Of a stretch of 64,000 nt of DNA, positions 11,903-23,104 are shown in pieces. This DNA comes from Synchiropus splendidus (lineage: Eukaryota > Chordata > Actinopteri > Syngnathiformes > Callionymidae). Made by a program: the position numbers and the translations under genes. The DNA is taken from contig NC_071349.1 of assembly GCF_027744825.2 (NCBI RefSeq), forward strand, positions 4,650,001 to 4,714,000, written 5' to 3'. How positions within the stretch are numbered: position 1 is the first letter of the stretch; each line of letters opens with the position of its first letter. A model generated the notes under the pieces. That model did no database searches. It worked only from the letters and a program-made list of their open reading frames with translations, and was not told where the DNA came from.

Positions 11903-12139
11903 TCACAGAGACCCAACCAAAGCCTTGGTGCCCCGCTGAGAACACGAGTGTGGACGCCGTCCGGCCTTTGTCCAACAGCTCTTGTAGGAAGGACAAGACC
12001 TCCGCCACAGAGCAGTTAGACGGCAGTTTGCAAATACACGCCACTTGGAAGTGTATAGCTTGTTAGCAGCTGGTGCACGGGCGCTTTGCACCGTATGGAT
12101 GACTGCATCCATACGCATCCCCATGTCCAGCAGTCTCAC
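11903..12139 (-). pseudogene. Tyrosine recombinase, N-terminal core-binding part
   Basis: The minus-strand reading includes 'TVQSARAPAANKLYTSKWRV', the usual start of the SAM-like core-binding domain of DIRS recombinases, followed by a degraded 'FLQELLDKG'-type region in a second frame. It precedes the catalytic part at 11141-11785 in the right order and orientation and is separated from it by frameshifts. Confidence 0.65.
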
Positions 12140-12190
12140 CCTTTCAGCAGGGGCGACCTAGAACAGGACGGCCCTGATTCTGCACCAGAG

Positions 12191-14170
12191 CCCTGTGAAA
12201 GTCCAGATTGATCTTTTTTATTCTGATGAAAATTGGCTTATTGCATTGGGGAAGCTAACAGAATTTTATTTTGAAAGGTTTGAAAGGTTGAAAGATTCCT
12301 GGGTCAAAAAGACAGCTCAAACATCTGCACGAAGGGCTGATAAAACAATGTAATGGACCTTTCAACACCACCCTCTTGCTCTTTTTCAAGAGGCTCTGAT
12401 CTGAAAGATCGCAAGAGTATGATCACAGAGACAGAGTGGGGAGAAATATATTAAGGTACGACAAGATAAAAGCTGAACATGACAAAAGCATCTTCTGTGT
12501 TGTTGTCAATCTTATTTATTTCTCTGATCATTTGTTTTACACTCAGTTTTGTGTCATTGCACGAGTATGCATATTAATTGTGTGTTTTTGTATATATGTA
12601 TGTTCTTGGACATTTTTGCAAAGTGAGGACATTTTGTTAAGCCTCATTTTGAGGGTTAAAACTACAAAATAGCTAGGTTGTTATAATATATTCTAATATA
12701 TTTTCACGACTGAGTCGACAAATGTAAATTTCGTGCGATATATTTTGGTGTAACATTTAAACATGATGACATGACTTTGACTATTTTATGGCAGGCACCC
12801 TGCATTTCACGTGAATGTGTAAAGTGTCCTCAGTCCTCAATGTGCTCAATAAAAGGATCATACAGATGAAGCAATGCAAAAGTGCCCAGCTTTCCACCGT
12901 GGCTCTGTGACAGGTCCATGAGTGGTTCATGACTGCTCCTTTCATGGACCCCCTGCAGGTCACCAGCGGAGCTGCAATGACTCATTACTCAATGAGGAGG
13001 CACATTTGACCCGCAGCAAATTCAGTAGTGGAACTGTACCTTTCTGCTTAATGTGTCAGAGATTGCTTGCCAAACAGAATAGAACGTGACTGAACCCATG
13101 TGGGTTTGACATTCATGTGTAGGGCGCCTCCATAAGAGTCGGAGCATGCCCGCTAAGCATCGCTTGGCACAAACGCAGCTCAGACAAAACAGCATGAACT
13201 CTGGAGCTATTGCTGTAAGCGGCCTTGACAGCTCACTTTCAGCATTGAACGTTCTGGCATTGACATCAGTGTTGTGGGTGTCGTACACTGATTTTTGCTT
13301 CCGTCAATCACCATTTAAACAAACCAGCACAGTGAGGTGAGAACTAGTGATGGTCATCAGACATTAGTTACTCAATGTGCAGAGATCAAATACAATCTGA
13401 GCACAAACTAGGCTTTTCTACTGATCTGGAGTTACTGTCCAGAACTAATCGCGCTGACAGGGGAGGGAGTGGCGTGTATCGAAACACGTTAACGCCGTGG
13501 ACAGTTTGGGTCAAAATTCAGATCATCGTCACAATCTAAGTGACACTTTTGTGTTTTTTGTTTTTTTTTGAGTATTTCATCTATTATTCATTAGCGATCG
13601 CGGTGTAATATCCACCGCTGCCTGTGAGTATCGGTGCCGTTCAGCTGGTTTATGATTCCACGGCTGTCACTCACGTTCTGTCAATGTGGCATTTGAACTA
13701 TTATTTTAATAATGACAACTGTGCGTTCTTGTGTCGGGCCGCATCAAGCCACGATGTTGAATGTGTTAGACTCGGAAATTAGTGTTGACTCATCTGTTCA
13801 TATTCCTGAAAACTGGTATCAGTCCAGTTTGGATCAAAATGAAGATGAACGACGACAACAATGATGATAATAACCATCCCATGTCAATACAGGATGAATC
13901 CATTGACACCATGCCAACAAGCAAGGCTATTTTAGCCGAAACAGCTGAGTCCTTATCTACCGAAACATCAGAAACCAAACAAGGTTCTTCTCATAATGGG
14001 ATTTTTTTTTTTTTGTTTGCAATAAAACTGCCGAAGCTTTTATTTTCCCAAAGAACTTCAACGAGTGAAAAAAGTTCCTAGATAGGTTGCGGAACAAGTT
14101 TTGAGCATAATCAAGAAAAAAAAATGGATGGGAACTCCAAAGTAAAGAGAAGATCCAGAACATCACAACA
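12191..14170. other. Intergenic; decayed repeats, no gene
   Basis: It includes a short 'agtgaggacattttgtt... gagggttaaaacta' piece at 12600-12665 resembling the fish GGGGACA-type repeat. At 14170-14290 a diverged 'gaattgataagattttaacgattcc' block looks like a hAT-type terminal region. The open frame at 13782-14081 has no recognised domain. Confidence 0.4.
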
Positions 14171-14684
14171 TCACGAGTAGGAAAACGAATTGATAAGATT
14201 TTAACGATTCCAATTTCGTGATCAATACTGCTTAACGATTCAGTTCCTTAGCGAGTCTCTTATCAATTTTCAGTGGGAAAAAAGGAAGGAAAATAGGTAA
14301 AAATCAGATCAAGTCAGGGCTGCTACCAATAATCTGGACGAGTATACAGACACTGTGATTTTATGGATAAGCTACTGTGAAGAGTGCGTGACCGGTGCGC
14401 TTCTACATTGTGCCTTTCTCATTAAAATCAAGAAGAAGCAGACCACGTCCGCAGCAGGACACTTTAATCGCTGATTCCAAGTGAAACAAAACAAAATCAG
14501 TGACAGTTGCTCACTCTCCACACTGAAAATAAATACATACATCACTGACACATCGAGCCGGGAAAAAAAATAAGTTAATAAATAAATGTTTACTGTGCTT
14601 AAAAATACGGAAATATCTACACTAAACAATGCAGACAAATACAAGAAGACAGGATTATACAAGATGAGACAATACAAAAGAATT

Positions 14685-15017
14685 TAAGTGCAACTGTTCA
14701 AATTTAAATTTTTAGGTGATCTTACTCAGAAAGATCTTAAGAAAAGGTTATCCAGCCATTTCAGCAGAGTGGAAACTATGGGCAAGAGAGGGAAGAAAGT
14801 TGCTGTTTTGTTGAACACAGAAGTTGTTGTTGAAGCAACGCTATCAGAAAACAGAGATCTATGTGATGTGCATGACTCAAATCCCTGCTTTTTGGACATT
14901 CACAGTGCCCTCCCATCGGCTTTTATAGAGGAAAGTGCACTGAGGTGTGGTGCAAAGAATCCAGAGAAGTTGAGGTCCACGAACATATTACAACCTTGTC
15001 CCAAATCCTTAACCTAA
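14685..15017 (+). pseudogene. Exon-like block related to the kinase-domain gene (exon 3 type)
   Basis: An intron end of 'aactgttcaaatttaaa...ttttag' is followed by an open frame that begins GDLTQKDLKKRL and runs to a stop at 15017. Both the intron end and the first coding bases match exon 3 of the gene at 47872-50826 (there 'aactgttcaaatttaac...ttttag', then GELTQKDF). The rest of the frame (about 100 residues) is unlike that gene and matches nothing I know. It is best read as a fragment of a second, diverged family member. No other exon of the 48-kb gene is seen next to it except possibly the block at 15303. Confidence 0.5.
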
Positions 15018-15302
15018 AGAATAATGAACTTGCCAACTATTTGGCCATGACATACAAGTCCACAAAGACTTCTATAGTCTTCCTGAAGAAATAGTAGAAA
15101 AAAAAATATTGACAAAAATGTCAATATTGTTTCTTGTAACGGAGAAAGGCGTAGACGAGCTTGAGATTCATGGTATGTAGTGAAAACAAAATGTATACCA
15201 AAAAAAACCAATAAATAAATGCCGTATTTAAAATTGTATGGGCAATGTCAACCAAAAATAAATGTCAAACTAACTGAAGTATTGTTGACTCCATTTTTTC
15301 TA

Positions 15303-15470
15303 GATATCATGGAAGTGGATGATTGTGAACAGGATAGAGATGACGAAGACGATGGAACTGAGGATGTGGACAAAAGGTTTGAGAGCAATGAACATGTGGG
15401 ATAAAATGAAGGTGCTGTTGATGATAGAGTCAAGAACAAACTGTCAGCAATTGCCCCTGGATTTAAGAGT
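15303..15470 (+). pseudogene. Acidic exon-like block, unknown gene
   Basis: A strong acceptor ('ctccattttttctag') opens a frame with MEVDDCEQDRDDEDDGTEDV, followed after a frameshift by a segment ending LSAIAPGFK. It lies 290 bases downstream of the block at 14685 on the same strand and may belong to the same broken gene. I do not recognise the product. High Asp/Glu content suggests a disordered, perhaps nuclear, segment. Confidence 0.3.
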
Positions 15471-15916
15471 ATGTGTTGAATGTCTGCTGTTATGCATTCA
15501 TGGAGTAATGTACTGTATATTAAGGAGTGTAGTTTCAGTTACTAGTTATGTGGTGTTGCTTTAATATTGCATCAAAGCAAGCAAGGGTCACAGTCACCCA
15601 TAGTCATGATGTGGTCCACACTAGGTCAAGTCAAGTGGTATCTATCAAGTGGTATGGTATGGCTATGGCTCTGTTCTCACAAAACACTAAACAAGAAAAC
15701 AGATGCCTTATCACAGCATTTATCTTCAAGCACTTTAACCTGTTTGTGAATTCTCCCCGTCCCTTCCTCGTGCTTTTATTTTGTTACTCCCTCTCATTTC
15801 CGTTTCCTCTCCTTCCATTCAACTTCACAGGTAAACGCAGCTGGCTCTCCTATTCTGTCGCAAGCCTTTGTTTGGAAGTCTGGTGATGACGTGAAAGAGA
15901 AACAGTTCTGCCCCAA

Positions 15917-16318
15917 ATGATTCAGAAGAAATTATTGCGCTCATTGGAGACTGGTCTACTAAGTGAAGCGGTCAAGTTCCAGCTGAGACCTTACCTCAGC
16001 AATCCCAGAATCACAGATGAGGTTCTGATAGAAAAGATAAATGAGGCTACCAGCCTAGAATTAGAACGACAAAACAAGTTAAGGAGAAACACAGCACTCA
16101 AACTGCCACGAGTCAGTGAGATCCACAAGGAGCCACAAGCAAGCCACAGTCAGCCACCCTTGAAGTCTGGAATGAATGATGATGGGAGCAGAGAGTCGAG
16201 AGTAAGTACCAGAAGATGGCCAAGAGGATGCCAAGCTTGCAGAGATTCACAAGTTGGGAATGCTTGCAAACACTGCTATCGCTGTGGACAGGAAGGTCAT
16301 CTTTCTTGTGGTTGCTGA
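15917..16318 (+). pseudogene. gag: Gypsy Gag C-terminal part with CCHC zinc knuckle
   Basis: This 133-codon frame has a helical capsid-like part with conserved Leu/Glu spacing and ends in the knuckle 'CYRCGQEGHLSCGC', which has CX2CX4HX4C spacing and would bind element RNA during particle assembly. The ATG at 15917 is internal; the true start is further upstream and lost. It is followed in the same direction by polymerase sequence, as expected for Gypsy elements. Confidence 0.75.
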
Positions 16319-16477
16319 CAGAGCAGATTTAGTTAGGGAAACGAGACTAAGCTGCTGAACCGGGACCCCCAGTAGCCTGTCGGTCACCACGCTCCCGATC
16401 AAATACAGTGTCGTTACAAAACAGCCTGTCATGTTCACAAACACCACAATCATCTAAGACTGCCACACATTCCGATA

Positions 16478-18065
16478 ATGGTTCGGGATTTGTCAGTCCA
16501 ACCAGAAGGTTCGGGATTTGGATTTGTCAGTCCAAATCCCGAACCATCCATGAAAACCTGGATCCCTGTGATAGGAGAGACCGACAAGTTGCTGAAGACC
16601 ATTGAACAAAACTGTACACATCATTTACAACTAAATGAGGTGAACCAACAGTTTACAAGAGAAACCCAAGTCTGCCCAGTGGGATCCCCCAGTTCAAGTG
16701 GACCACCTCAGAGCAGATCAGTGTTTGGTGAGGCAAATGTTGCGTGAGGAATGCCATGCTTTCGCTTATGTCAGGGTGGATGTGGGGTGCATTCCTTCTT
16801 TAAACATGTACATAACGCTTCAAGACCCCACACCTGTTCGCGAGAACTACATTTCAGTGCTGAAACCAGGAGGTGAAAGAGTATCTCCAGGATCTCCTGA
16901 ACTGTGGGAGGATATCAGAGTCAACGTCACCATATTCTTCTCCAATTGTGTTGTTGAGGCTGTGCTGCAATTACAGGGAGCTTAACAGAAAGTCAGTGCC
17001 AGACAGACATCCAATTCCCAGAATCCAGGATATGCTTGTTTCCCTGAATGGCAGCTCCTGGTTCTCAGTTCTTGACCAGGGCAAAGCATATCATCAAGGC
17101 TTCCTGGACCCGGAGAGCCGCCCCATCACGGCTTTCATAACACCATGGGGCCTGTATCAATTGAACCGTATATCTTTTTGTCTCAGTTCAGCACCTGCCG
17201 AGTTCCAGAGGAGTATGTAAGACTGTTTAAGAGGACTCCGGGATGCCATCTGTCAGCCCTACTTGGTCTGGTTCACTCACCTTCGTTCGATAGTCATGTG
17301 TACCATGTACGTGCTGTGTTACAAAGAGAAAGAAAGTCAAAATTGTGACGTTTTCATGCGAAAGGTACGTTTTTTGGGCCGAATGGTATCAGAGGAAGGA
17401 TATACCATGGATCCAGCTGAGATAGCTCCTGTTCAAGCCCTTAAGGATCTGCCGCCATCTACAATCGGAGAGCTAAGCAGAATCCTTGGTTTCCTCTCAT
17501 ATTACAGGGTCTATATTCCAGATTTTTCTAAAGTGGCAAAACCCCTGTATCAGCTTCTCGCCGTGCCTGCAGAGACTGCTCCACCACCAACGTCAAAAAC
17601 TAAAGGAAAAAAGGCCCGTAAAAATCAGCAAGGCCGATTGCCACCTAACACACCCATCAGTTGGTTACATAGCCACCAGATTGCGCTCAACAGACTGATA
17701 GATCGCCTGACTGAACCACCCATTCTAGGCTACCCTGACTTTGCAGAACCATTCATATTGCCCTGTGATGCGTCTCAGGACGGTCTGGGGGCAGTGTTGT
17801 ACCAAAAAAGGGGAGGCGAGATTAAGGTCATTGTATATGGTTCAAGGTCATTAACACCGCCTGAGAAAAACTACCACATGCATTCCGGAAAATTGGAATT
17901 CTTGGCTGTCAAGAGGTAAGGTTGTGAATGTTTTCGAGACTACCTTTATTACGCCCCACACTTGCTTGTGTACACGGACAACAACTCCCTAACATATATA
18001 TACTTCAACTGCAAAGCTGAATGCCACAGGCCATCGATGCGTGGGGGAGCTGGCAGATTGGTCAG
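16478..18065 (+). pseudogene. pol: Gypsy Pol: reverse transcriptase and RNase H, broken
   Basis: Recognisable in order: the RT entry motif NRKSVPDRHPIPRIQ (about 16990), the first catalytic Asp in 'SVLDQGKAYHQ' (about 17070), then 'ITPWGLYQ' (about 17145). The second catalytic box (Y-x-D-D) should lie near 17260 but is replaced by 'QPYLVWFTHLRSI', so a small deletion removed it. The connection region 'FLGRMVSEEGYTMDP' and an RNase H with 'LPCDASQDGLGAVL' and 'YTDNNSLTY' follow (17360-17990). At least three frameshifts are present. It converted RNA to DNA in the ancestral element; this copy cannot. Confidence 0.9.
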
Positions 18066-18414
18066 TTGTCTTTTTGACAGAATAATTGCTGCATTCTGCA
18101 AGGTTTTTCAACTTTTCTCTCCTTGAAATGATACATAAAAAAGTGTCTGAATTAAAATGGTTGGATTTAATGGTTCATTTTTTCACATAATGCACACAGA
18201 TGGTCTAATCCATGTGGCCACACTGCCGTATTTATGAGCTGAAAGACTGTATTAGGTACAACTCTCAGTCAGAATAACCTTTTAAATCTTATTCAGAAAT
18301 AAATGAATAAATTAAAAAAAATACATGAAAGAAAGATTTCCTGGCTTTTGGCAAAAACCGTTAGGAAACCAAAGGTGACACTGGATGTTATGTTGGTTTG
18401 TTGTTGGACATGAA
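18066..18414. other. Spacer, nothing recognised
   Basis: AT-rich sequence between the Gypsy remnant and the first base of the long inverted end at 18415. Confidence 0.5.
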
Positions 18415-20276
18415 CAACCCAGTCTCACAAAAAAACGTGCAATAACAACGTTTGTCCACTTCATGAAAACGTAGTGGTTTGACGAATTTGCCTTAAAAAA
18501 CGTATCCCAGGTACATTTAATTTCTCAATGGCTTAGTGAAAGGCGTTCCTCTGGTCACGTGACTGACAGCGTTCTCTCCCGTCTGAACATAAAACATGGC
18601 GGACATCCGTTCTATTTTTGCTCTAAATTGCGAGATTTTAAAACAATTAAATGCTTTTGTTGAGTTTTGATCACATTTCTAGCGACAAATGTACACTTTA
18701 TTTTCATATTTTCTGCTCGGTGTATGTTTATGGCGCTTCGTTTTATCGTTTTGACCCAGGTTCTTTAGTGGTGCTCACTGAAATCGTAGTATTGTGACGT
18801 TTGCCCTGCCGCCCATAAATCCACTCCAAAATGCGGGGTTTTAAATGACTTTATTGGCTTTTGATCGCACTTCTAGCCACAAATATATCCTACATTATAA
18901 TAATATGTGGTCGTTTTATGTAAATAACGCTTATTTTCTTTCGTTTGGACCGAGATTCTTTTGTGATTCCCTATTAAAACGTAGTATTGTGACGTTTGCC
19001 CTGCTGGCCATAAATACGCTCCAAAATGCGTGGTTTTAAATGACTTTATTGGTCGCACTTCTAGCAACAAATATATCCTACATTATAATATTATGTGCTC
19101 CTTTTATGTAAATAACGCTTATTTTCTTTCGTTTGGACCGAGATTGTTTTGTGATTCCCTGTTAAATCGTAGTATTGTAACGTTTACCCTGCTGGCCATA
19201 AATACGCTCCAAATTGCGGAGTTTTTAAATAACTTTATTGGCTTTTTATCGCATTTCAAGCAACAAATATATCCTACATTGTAATATTATGTGCTCGTTT
19301 TATGTAAATAAAGCTTAGTTTCTTTCGTTTGGACTGAGATTGTTTTGTCATTCCCCATTAAAATGTATTATTACGGTGGTTATCTGCTCGCGCTGAAAAA
19401 CGTGCAATAACGACGTTTGTCCACTTGGCATACCGTAATGACTTTACGAATTTGCCTCAAAAATCGTTTCACTCTTACATTTCATTTGTCAATGGCTTTA
19501 TGAAGGGCATGCCTCCGGTCACGTGACTGACAGACTGCTCTCCTGTTTGAACACAAAACATGGTGGACATCCGTTCTATTTCGCCCTAAATTGTGAGATT
19601 TTAAAACAAAAGCGTTTGTTGACTTTTGATCGCATTTCTAGCGACAAATACATTCTATATTGGGGTTGTTATCTGCTCGCACTGAAAAACGTGCAATAAC
19701 TACGTTTGTCCACTTGGCATACCGTAATCCTTTGAATACTTTGCCTCAAAAATCGTTTCTCTCGTACGCGTCATTTCTCAATGGATTTGTGAATGGCGTG
19801 CCTCTGGTCACGTGACTGATAGAACACAAAGCATGGCGGACACCCGTTCTAGTTTTGCTTTAAATTGTGAGATTTTAAAACAATTAAAAGCTTTTGTTGC
19901 GTTTTGATCACATTTCTAGCGACAAATGTACGCCTGACTTTCATTTTTTCGGCTCGTTTCATGCATTTGACGCTTCGTTTTTTTCGTTTTGACCTCAATT
20001 CAATTTTCGTTTAGGTCTCAATTCAATGTATTGTACAGCTGGCCAGTAATTCCACAGCTAATTGCGGGATTTAAAAATAATTAAAAGCTGTTGTAAGCAG
20101 AGTTGTAATCACATGCAATGTACTCTTTAATTTTTAAATATTACGTCATGAAATGATAGAATATTTATTATCCGACTGGGGAAGGAACTGGCGTCACGGA
20201 CCGAATACGTTATTTATTTATCATTTGTATCGAATACATTTCTACGCATAATAGTATTATCGGATATTTAAAATCG
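18415..20276 (+). repeat. Left long terminal inverted repeat, modular
   Basis: The outer module carries the motif 'aaaacgtgcaataac.acg' near 18432, which recurs at 19393 and 19682 (289 bases apart). Between 18850 and 19375 a unit of about 187-193 bases with 'ctagcaacaaatatatcc' and 'cgtttggaccgagatt' is repeated three times. The inner edge is 'gtattatcggatatttaaaa' near 20276, matching the right repeat at about 29048 in reverse complement. CACGTG-type words ('gtcacgtgac') recur in each outer module. No coding sequence is supported. Confidence 0.85.
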
Positions 20277-21684
20277 TGTCAACTGCATATAAAGTCTTTT
20301 GGCAAGAAAGGAAGTTCCGTGATTTATTCGTTTTGCTGACTCACGCTTCGTTCTCCGTCACTGACGTCAGCTGAAACGCAGGCGGACCATTCCAAACCTC
20401 CCAAGCCGTAGTTTCATTCTTTTTTCATTCTGTTTAAATATGTACACGTGTTGTGGACGCCGACGTTTCTTCGGAGACGTGAATTTATGCTTTGGATGAA
20501 TAATTCAATTGTACAAACACGTCGGACTTTGACGTCATCATCAGTGGTCGACCTGAACGAAAACATAGCGGGATGTCCTGCCTGCCGCGGGATGATGGCG
20601 TCACATCCGGCATGTACATCTCTTTTTTAATATTTTAATGGGTCAGAGGAAATTGAAATAAAGGATTTCAGTTCTGTTATGACAATTTCATTCTACTTCA
20701 GGGTCAAATTATTTATTCATTGCATGCATGACAACATCAAGATCACACTTTTGCAGATGTATTTATTATTATTAACAAATTGTTTTGGTTTCTTCCATCC
20801 GTACCCACTCAAGTTGGAATATCTTTCCACTGCAAGAGAAAGAAAAAAAAGATTTAATCACTGCAAGGTAAAGAACAATGATCCTTGGTGGTCTTCAGTT
20901 TGTAACACACAAGTGAGCAAGGTGTGGTGTTTGTGGTGAAAAATTACCATCAAATGTGCCCACTACGTCTTCAGGCAAAAATATATACTGCAATGAACAT
21001 TCACAAAAATATTAAGAAAGTACAAATAAAATCATTTACAGCTGCATGTGATATTTCTGTATGTAATAGTTTTAAGGCACTGCACAATCTTGCATTGTAT
21101 TGCCTTTATGAGATACATCATGTTTAGAGGCCAGGGCAGTCACTAGACTTATGTCAGCAACAGTGGGCTGTGTGCATTGGATTTAAGAATGGCAACACTT
21201 TGATGTAGGGATATTAAAATATTTTTTAGTTTGTGTGGTCATAATTCTAATTTCTTTGTTTTGTGTCTAATTTCATATTTGTATTTCAAGTCTTATGGTT
21301 TTATAACATCACTTTTTACATCTTTGCAAGGCAATGTATGATGTATAATATGTAAGAACCTTTCGATCCATCTTCTGTCTTCCTTCTGGTGCTTTTTCTT
21401 GGAGGTAAGCCTGTTGAGGATAAATATAACTGTTTGTACAGAATAATTCCCACAATATTTTATTACATATAACATCCAATAGACTAACGATCAAAAACCA
21501 ATGACGCATCTCGTGCAAATAAACCATGTCATAACATTCTAATCTCTGACATGTCAGACTTTGTCATAGCAACCTGAACTATAAAAAGTCTTTCACCTAA
21601 ATATTATAATGTCTACAAATAATTTATGAACCAAAACAGATATTCTGGTAATTGGATTGCAGACATGTCTCAAAGATCTAATTA
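20277..21684. other. Inner non-coding part of the transposon
   Basis: 20300-20615 holds a CRE-like 'tgacgtcagctg' and a segment (20571-20613) that recurs inverted at 45254-45296. The rest to 21684 is AT-rich with no supported exon. Confidence 0.5.
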
Positions 21685-23104
21685 CTACATACTCAGAGGG
21701 CCTGTGGAGGCTCTTTTGGAGGAGGTTGACGGCTGGCTGGCAGAGGTTGTGGACGGATGGATGGTGGAGGAGGTAGACGGCTGGCTGGCAGAGGTTGTGG
21801 ACGGATGGATGGTGGAGGAGGTTGATGGCTGGCTGGCAGAGGTTGTGGACGGATGGATGGTGGAGGAGGTAGACGGCTGGCTGGCAGAGGTTGTGGATGG
21901 ATGGATGATGGAGGAGGTTGACGGCTGGCTAGCAGAGGTTGTGGACGGATGGATGGTGGAGGAGGTTGATGGCTGGCTGGCAGAGGTTGTGGACGGATGG
22001 ATGGTGGAGGAGGTTGATGGCTGGCTGGCAGAGGTTGTGGACGGATGGATGGTGGAGGAGGTTGACGGCTGGCTGGCAGAGGTTGTGGACGGATGTATGG
22101 TGGAGGAGGTTGATGTCTGCATATCTGTCCAACCTTTTGTGGAACAGATAGACAATATGATCAGAGTGAGATTTTTGTATATACACACACAGAAATTTCT
22201 AATCTTCCAGAGATACTCAGCCTTAAAAGACTGATTTACACCACATAAACTTTTTTTTCAGATTTTCCAGAATTCAACATCAAAAAAGCTCTCAGATAAA
22301 TTAAAATTGTGTATAATTCTAAAGCACAACTTTGGATCTTGTTGCTTTCAGCTGTTTTTGTCTACACTGAGGAACATTCTACAGCTACTGGCACTGTGGG
22401 AAAGATGTGTCAGAGCAGGGAAATAACAGTGAGACAACAAGGTAAAATGGTCAGAAAGCTTTGCAGGGACCAACAATCCTCCACCACAGAACTGTGGTTA
22501 GACTCTGGAGCAGATGCTAATGTGGTGTATTGTTCCACTATATATAAAAACATTTATATGCAGTTATATGAGGGAAAGAGGTTGCTGGTGACTAATGAAG
22601 TCAAAAAAGGGCTAATAATGAATGATGGCCTGATCTGAATCTGGCCCATTATTACATGTGCCTGAAGATGCAAATACATTAACAAGCTTACCTCTAACAA
22701 CCGCCATATATAGGTCCTTCATCCGGTCCAGGCACTTGCTGGCATGGTCAGTCAGATGCCACTTGGAGTGGACCACCTGACTGGACCAAGTGCCAGGTTT
22801 CTTGCCTGGCCGAGCTAGAAACACCACAGCTCTGTGGCCCAAAGTGTGCAGTTTTTCCAGCTGAAAAAAAGGAAATTGCCATATGTTATGCCATGAATTT
22901 GAATACAATTACTGATGTCAAACATACCAGCATTTGTGCCTCGTCCATCACACGTGAGGCGGTGTTGTTTTTTCTTTGGTTTTTCAACCATTCCTCTTTT
23001 TTTTTTTCAAAAGTTTTCAGTCGTTTTGCCAGCCTCTGTCGCCTGGGCTGCTCTGCTTGGCAAATGCAGTTATTGCAGTGCTTATTAGTGGATCCGTGTG
23101 GCAT
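21685..23104 (-). CDS. Three-exon gene of unknown function inside the Zisupton-like element
   Basis: Exons (minus strand): 23104-22928, 22860-22692 and 22124-21685. The start ATG follows an acceptor at 23111-23113 ('ttttttccag'). A separate non-coding first exon may end at 23424 (donor GTAAGA). Splice donors are GTATGT and GTAAGC. Phases agree (0 and 1) and the joined frame is 261 codons without a stop. Exon 1 begins MPHGSTNKHCNNCICQ (a short Cys cluster) and is basic and coiled-coil-like (KRLKTFEKKKEEWLK). Exon 2 has a hydrophobic strand followed by a Gly/Lys turn (AVVFLARPGKK). Exon 3 is a Ser/Thr/Pro-rich tail made of eight 16-residue repeats encoded by a minisatellite. I do not recognise the family. 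Unlike the neighbouring transposase it shows no disabling mutation, so it is either younger, expressed or under constraint. The third acceptor has a weak pyrimidine tract, so exon 3 is the least certain part. Confidence 0.55.
21721..22110. repeat. 48-bp minisatellite, eight units
   Basis: The unit contains 'ggttgacggctggctggcag' and 'gtggacggatggatggtgga' and is exactly 48 bases, so every copy keeps the same frame. Substitutions between copies are few (gac/gat, gta/gtt, one atgatg). It coincides with exon 3 of the minus-strand gene at 21685-23104. On the plus strand it gives a Glu/Val/Asp/Trp-rich open frame of 202 codons that I regard as a shadow. Confidence 0.95.

Larger units (their letters stand above)
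10777..12190 (-). mobile_element. DIRS-like (tyrosine-recombinase) retrotransposon, 3' part
   Basis: On the minus strand a tyrosine recombinase reading (12139 to 11141) is followed by a terminal region with special repeats. A 39-base inverted pair lies at 10777-10815 and 10975-11013 (differing at three positions), and a 29-base direct pair ('gccctctaacggccttcgct...') at 10819-10847 and 11036-11064. DIRS/Ngaro elements use inverted or split direct terminal repeats and an extrachromosomal-circle step instead of normal LTRs. Gag, reverse transcriptase and the left end are absent, so this is a truncated copy. Confidence 0.75.
15840..18065 (+). mobile_element. Ty3/Gypsy LTR retrotransposon, decayed internal region
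   Basis: The order is gag tail with zinc knuckle (15917-16318), a degraded linker with protease-side sequence (16478-16985), reverse transcriptase palm (16980-17220), connection and RNase H (17263-18065). No LTRs were recognised at either side. Several frameshifts and a local deletion in the active site show that it is dead. The integrase is missing. Confidence 0.9.

Noticed and set aside
13782..14081. 99-codon frame with Asp/Asn run
   Set aside because: No domain, no splice context, and it ends in a T-run. Probably chance in AT-rich DNA.
21721..22110. CRISPR-like array
   Set aside because: Units are contiguous without unique spacers and the genome is eukaryotic. The same applies to 53400-54262.
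21626..22234. 202-codon plus-strand open frame across the 48-bp minisatellite
   Set aside because: It is a by-product of the repeat. The minus-strand reading agrees with upstream splice phases, the plus-strand one has no exon context.
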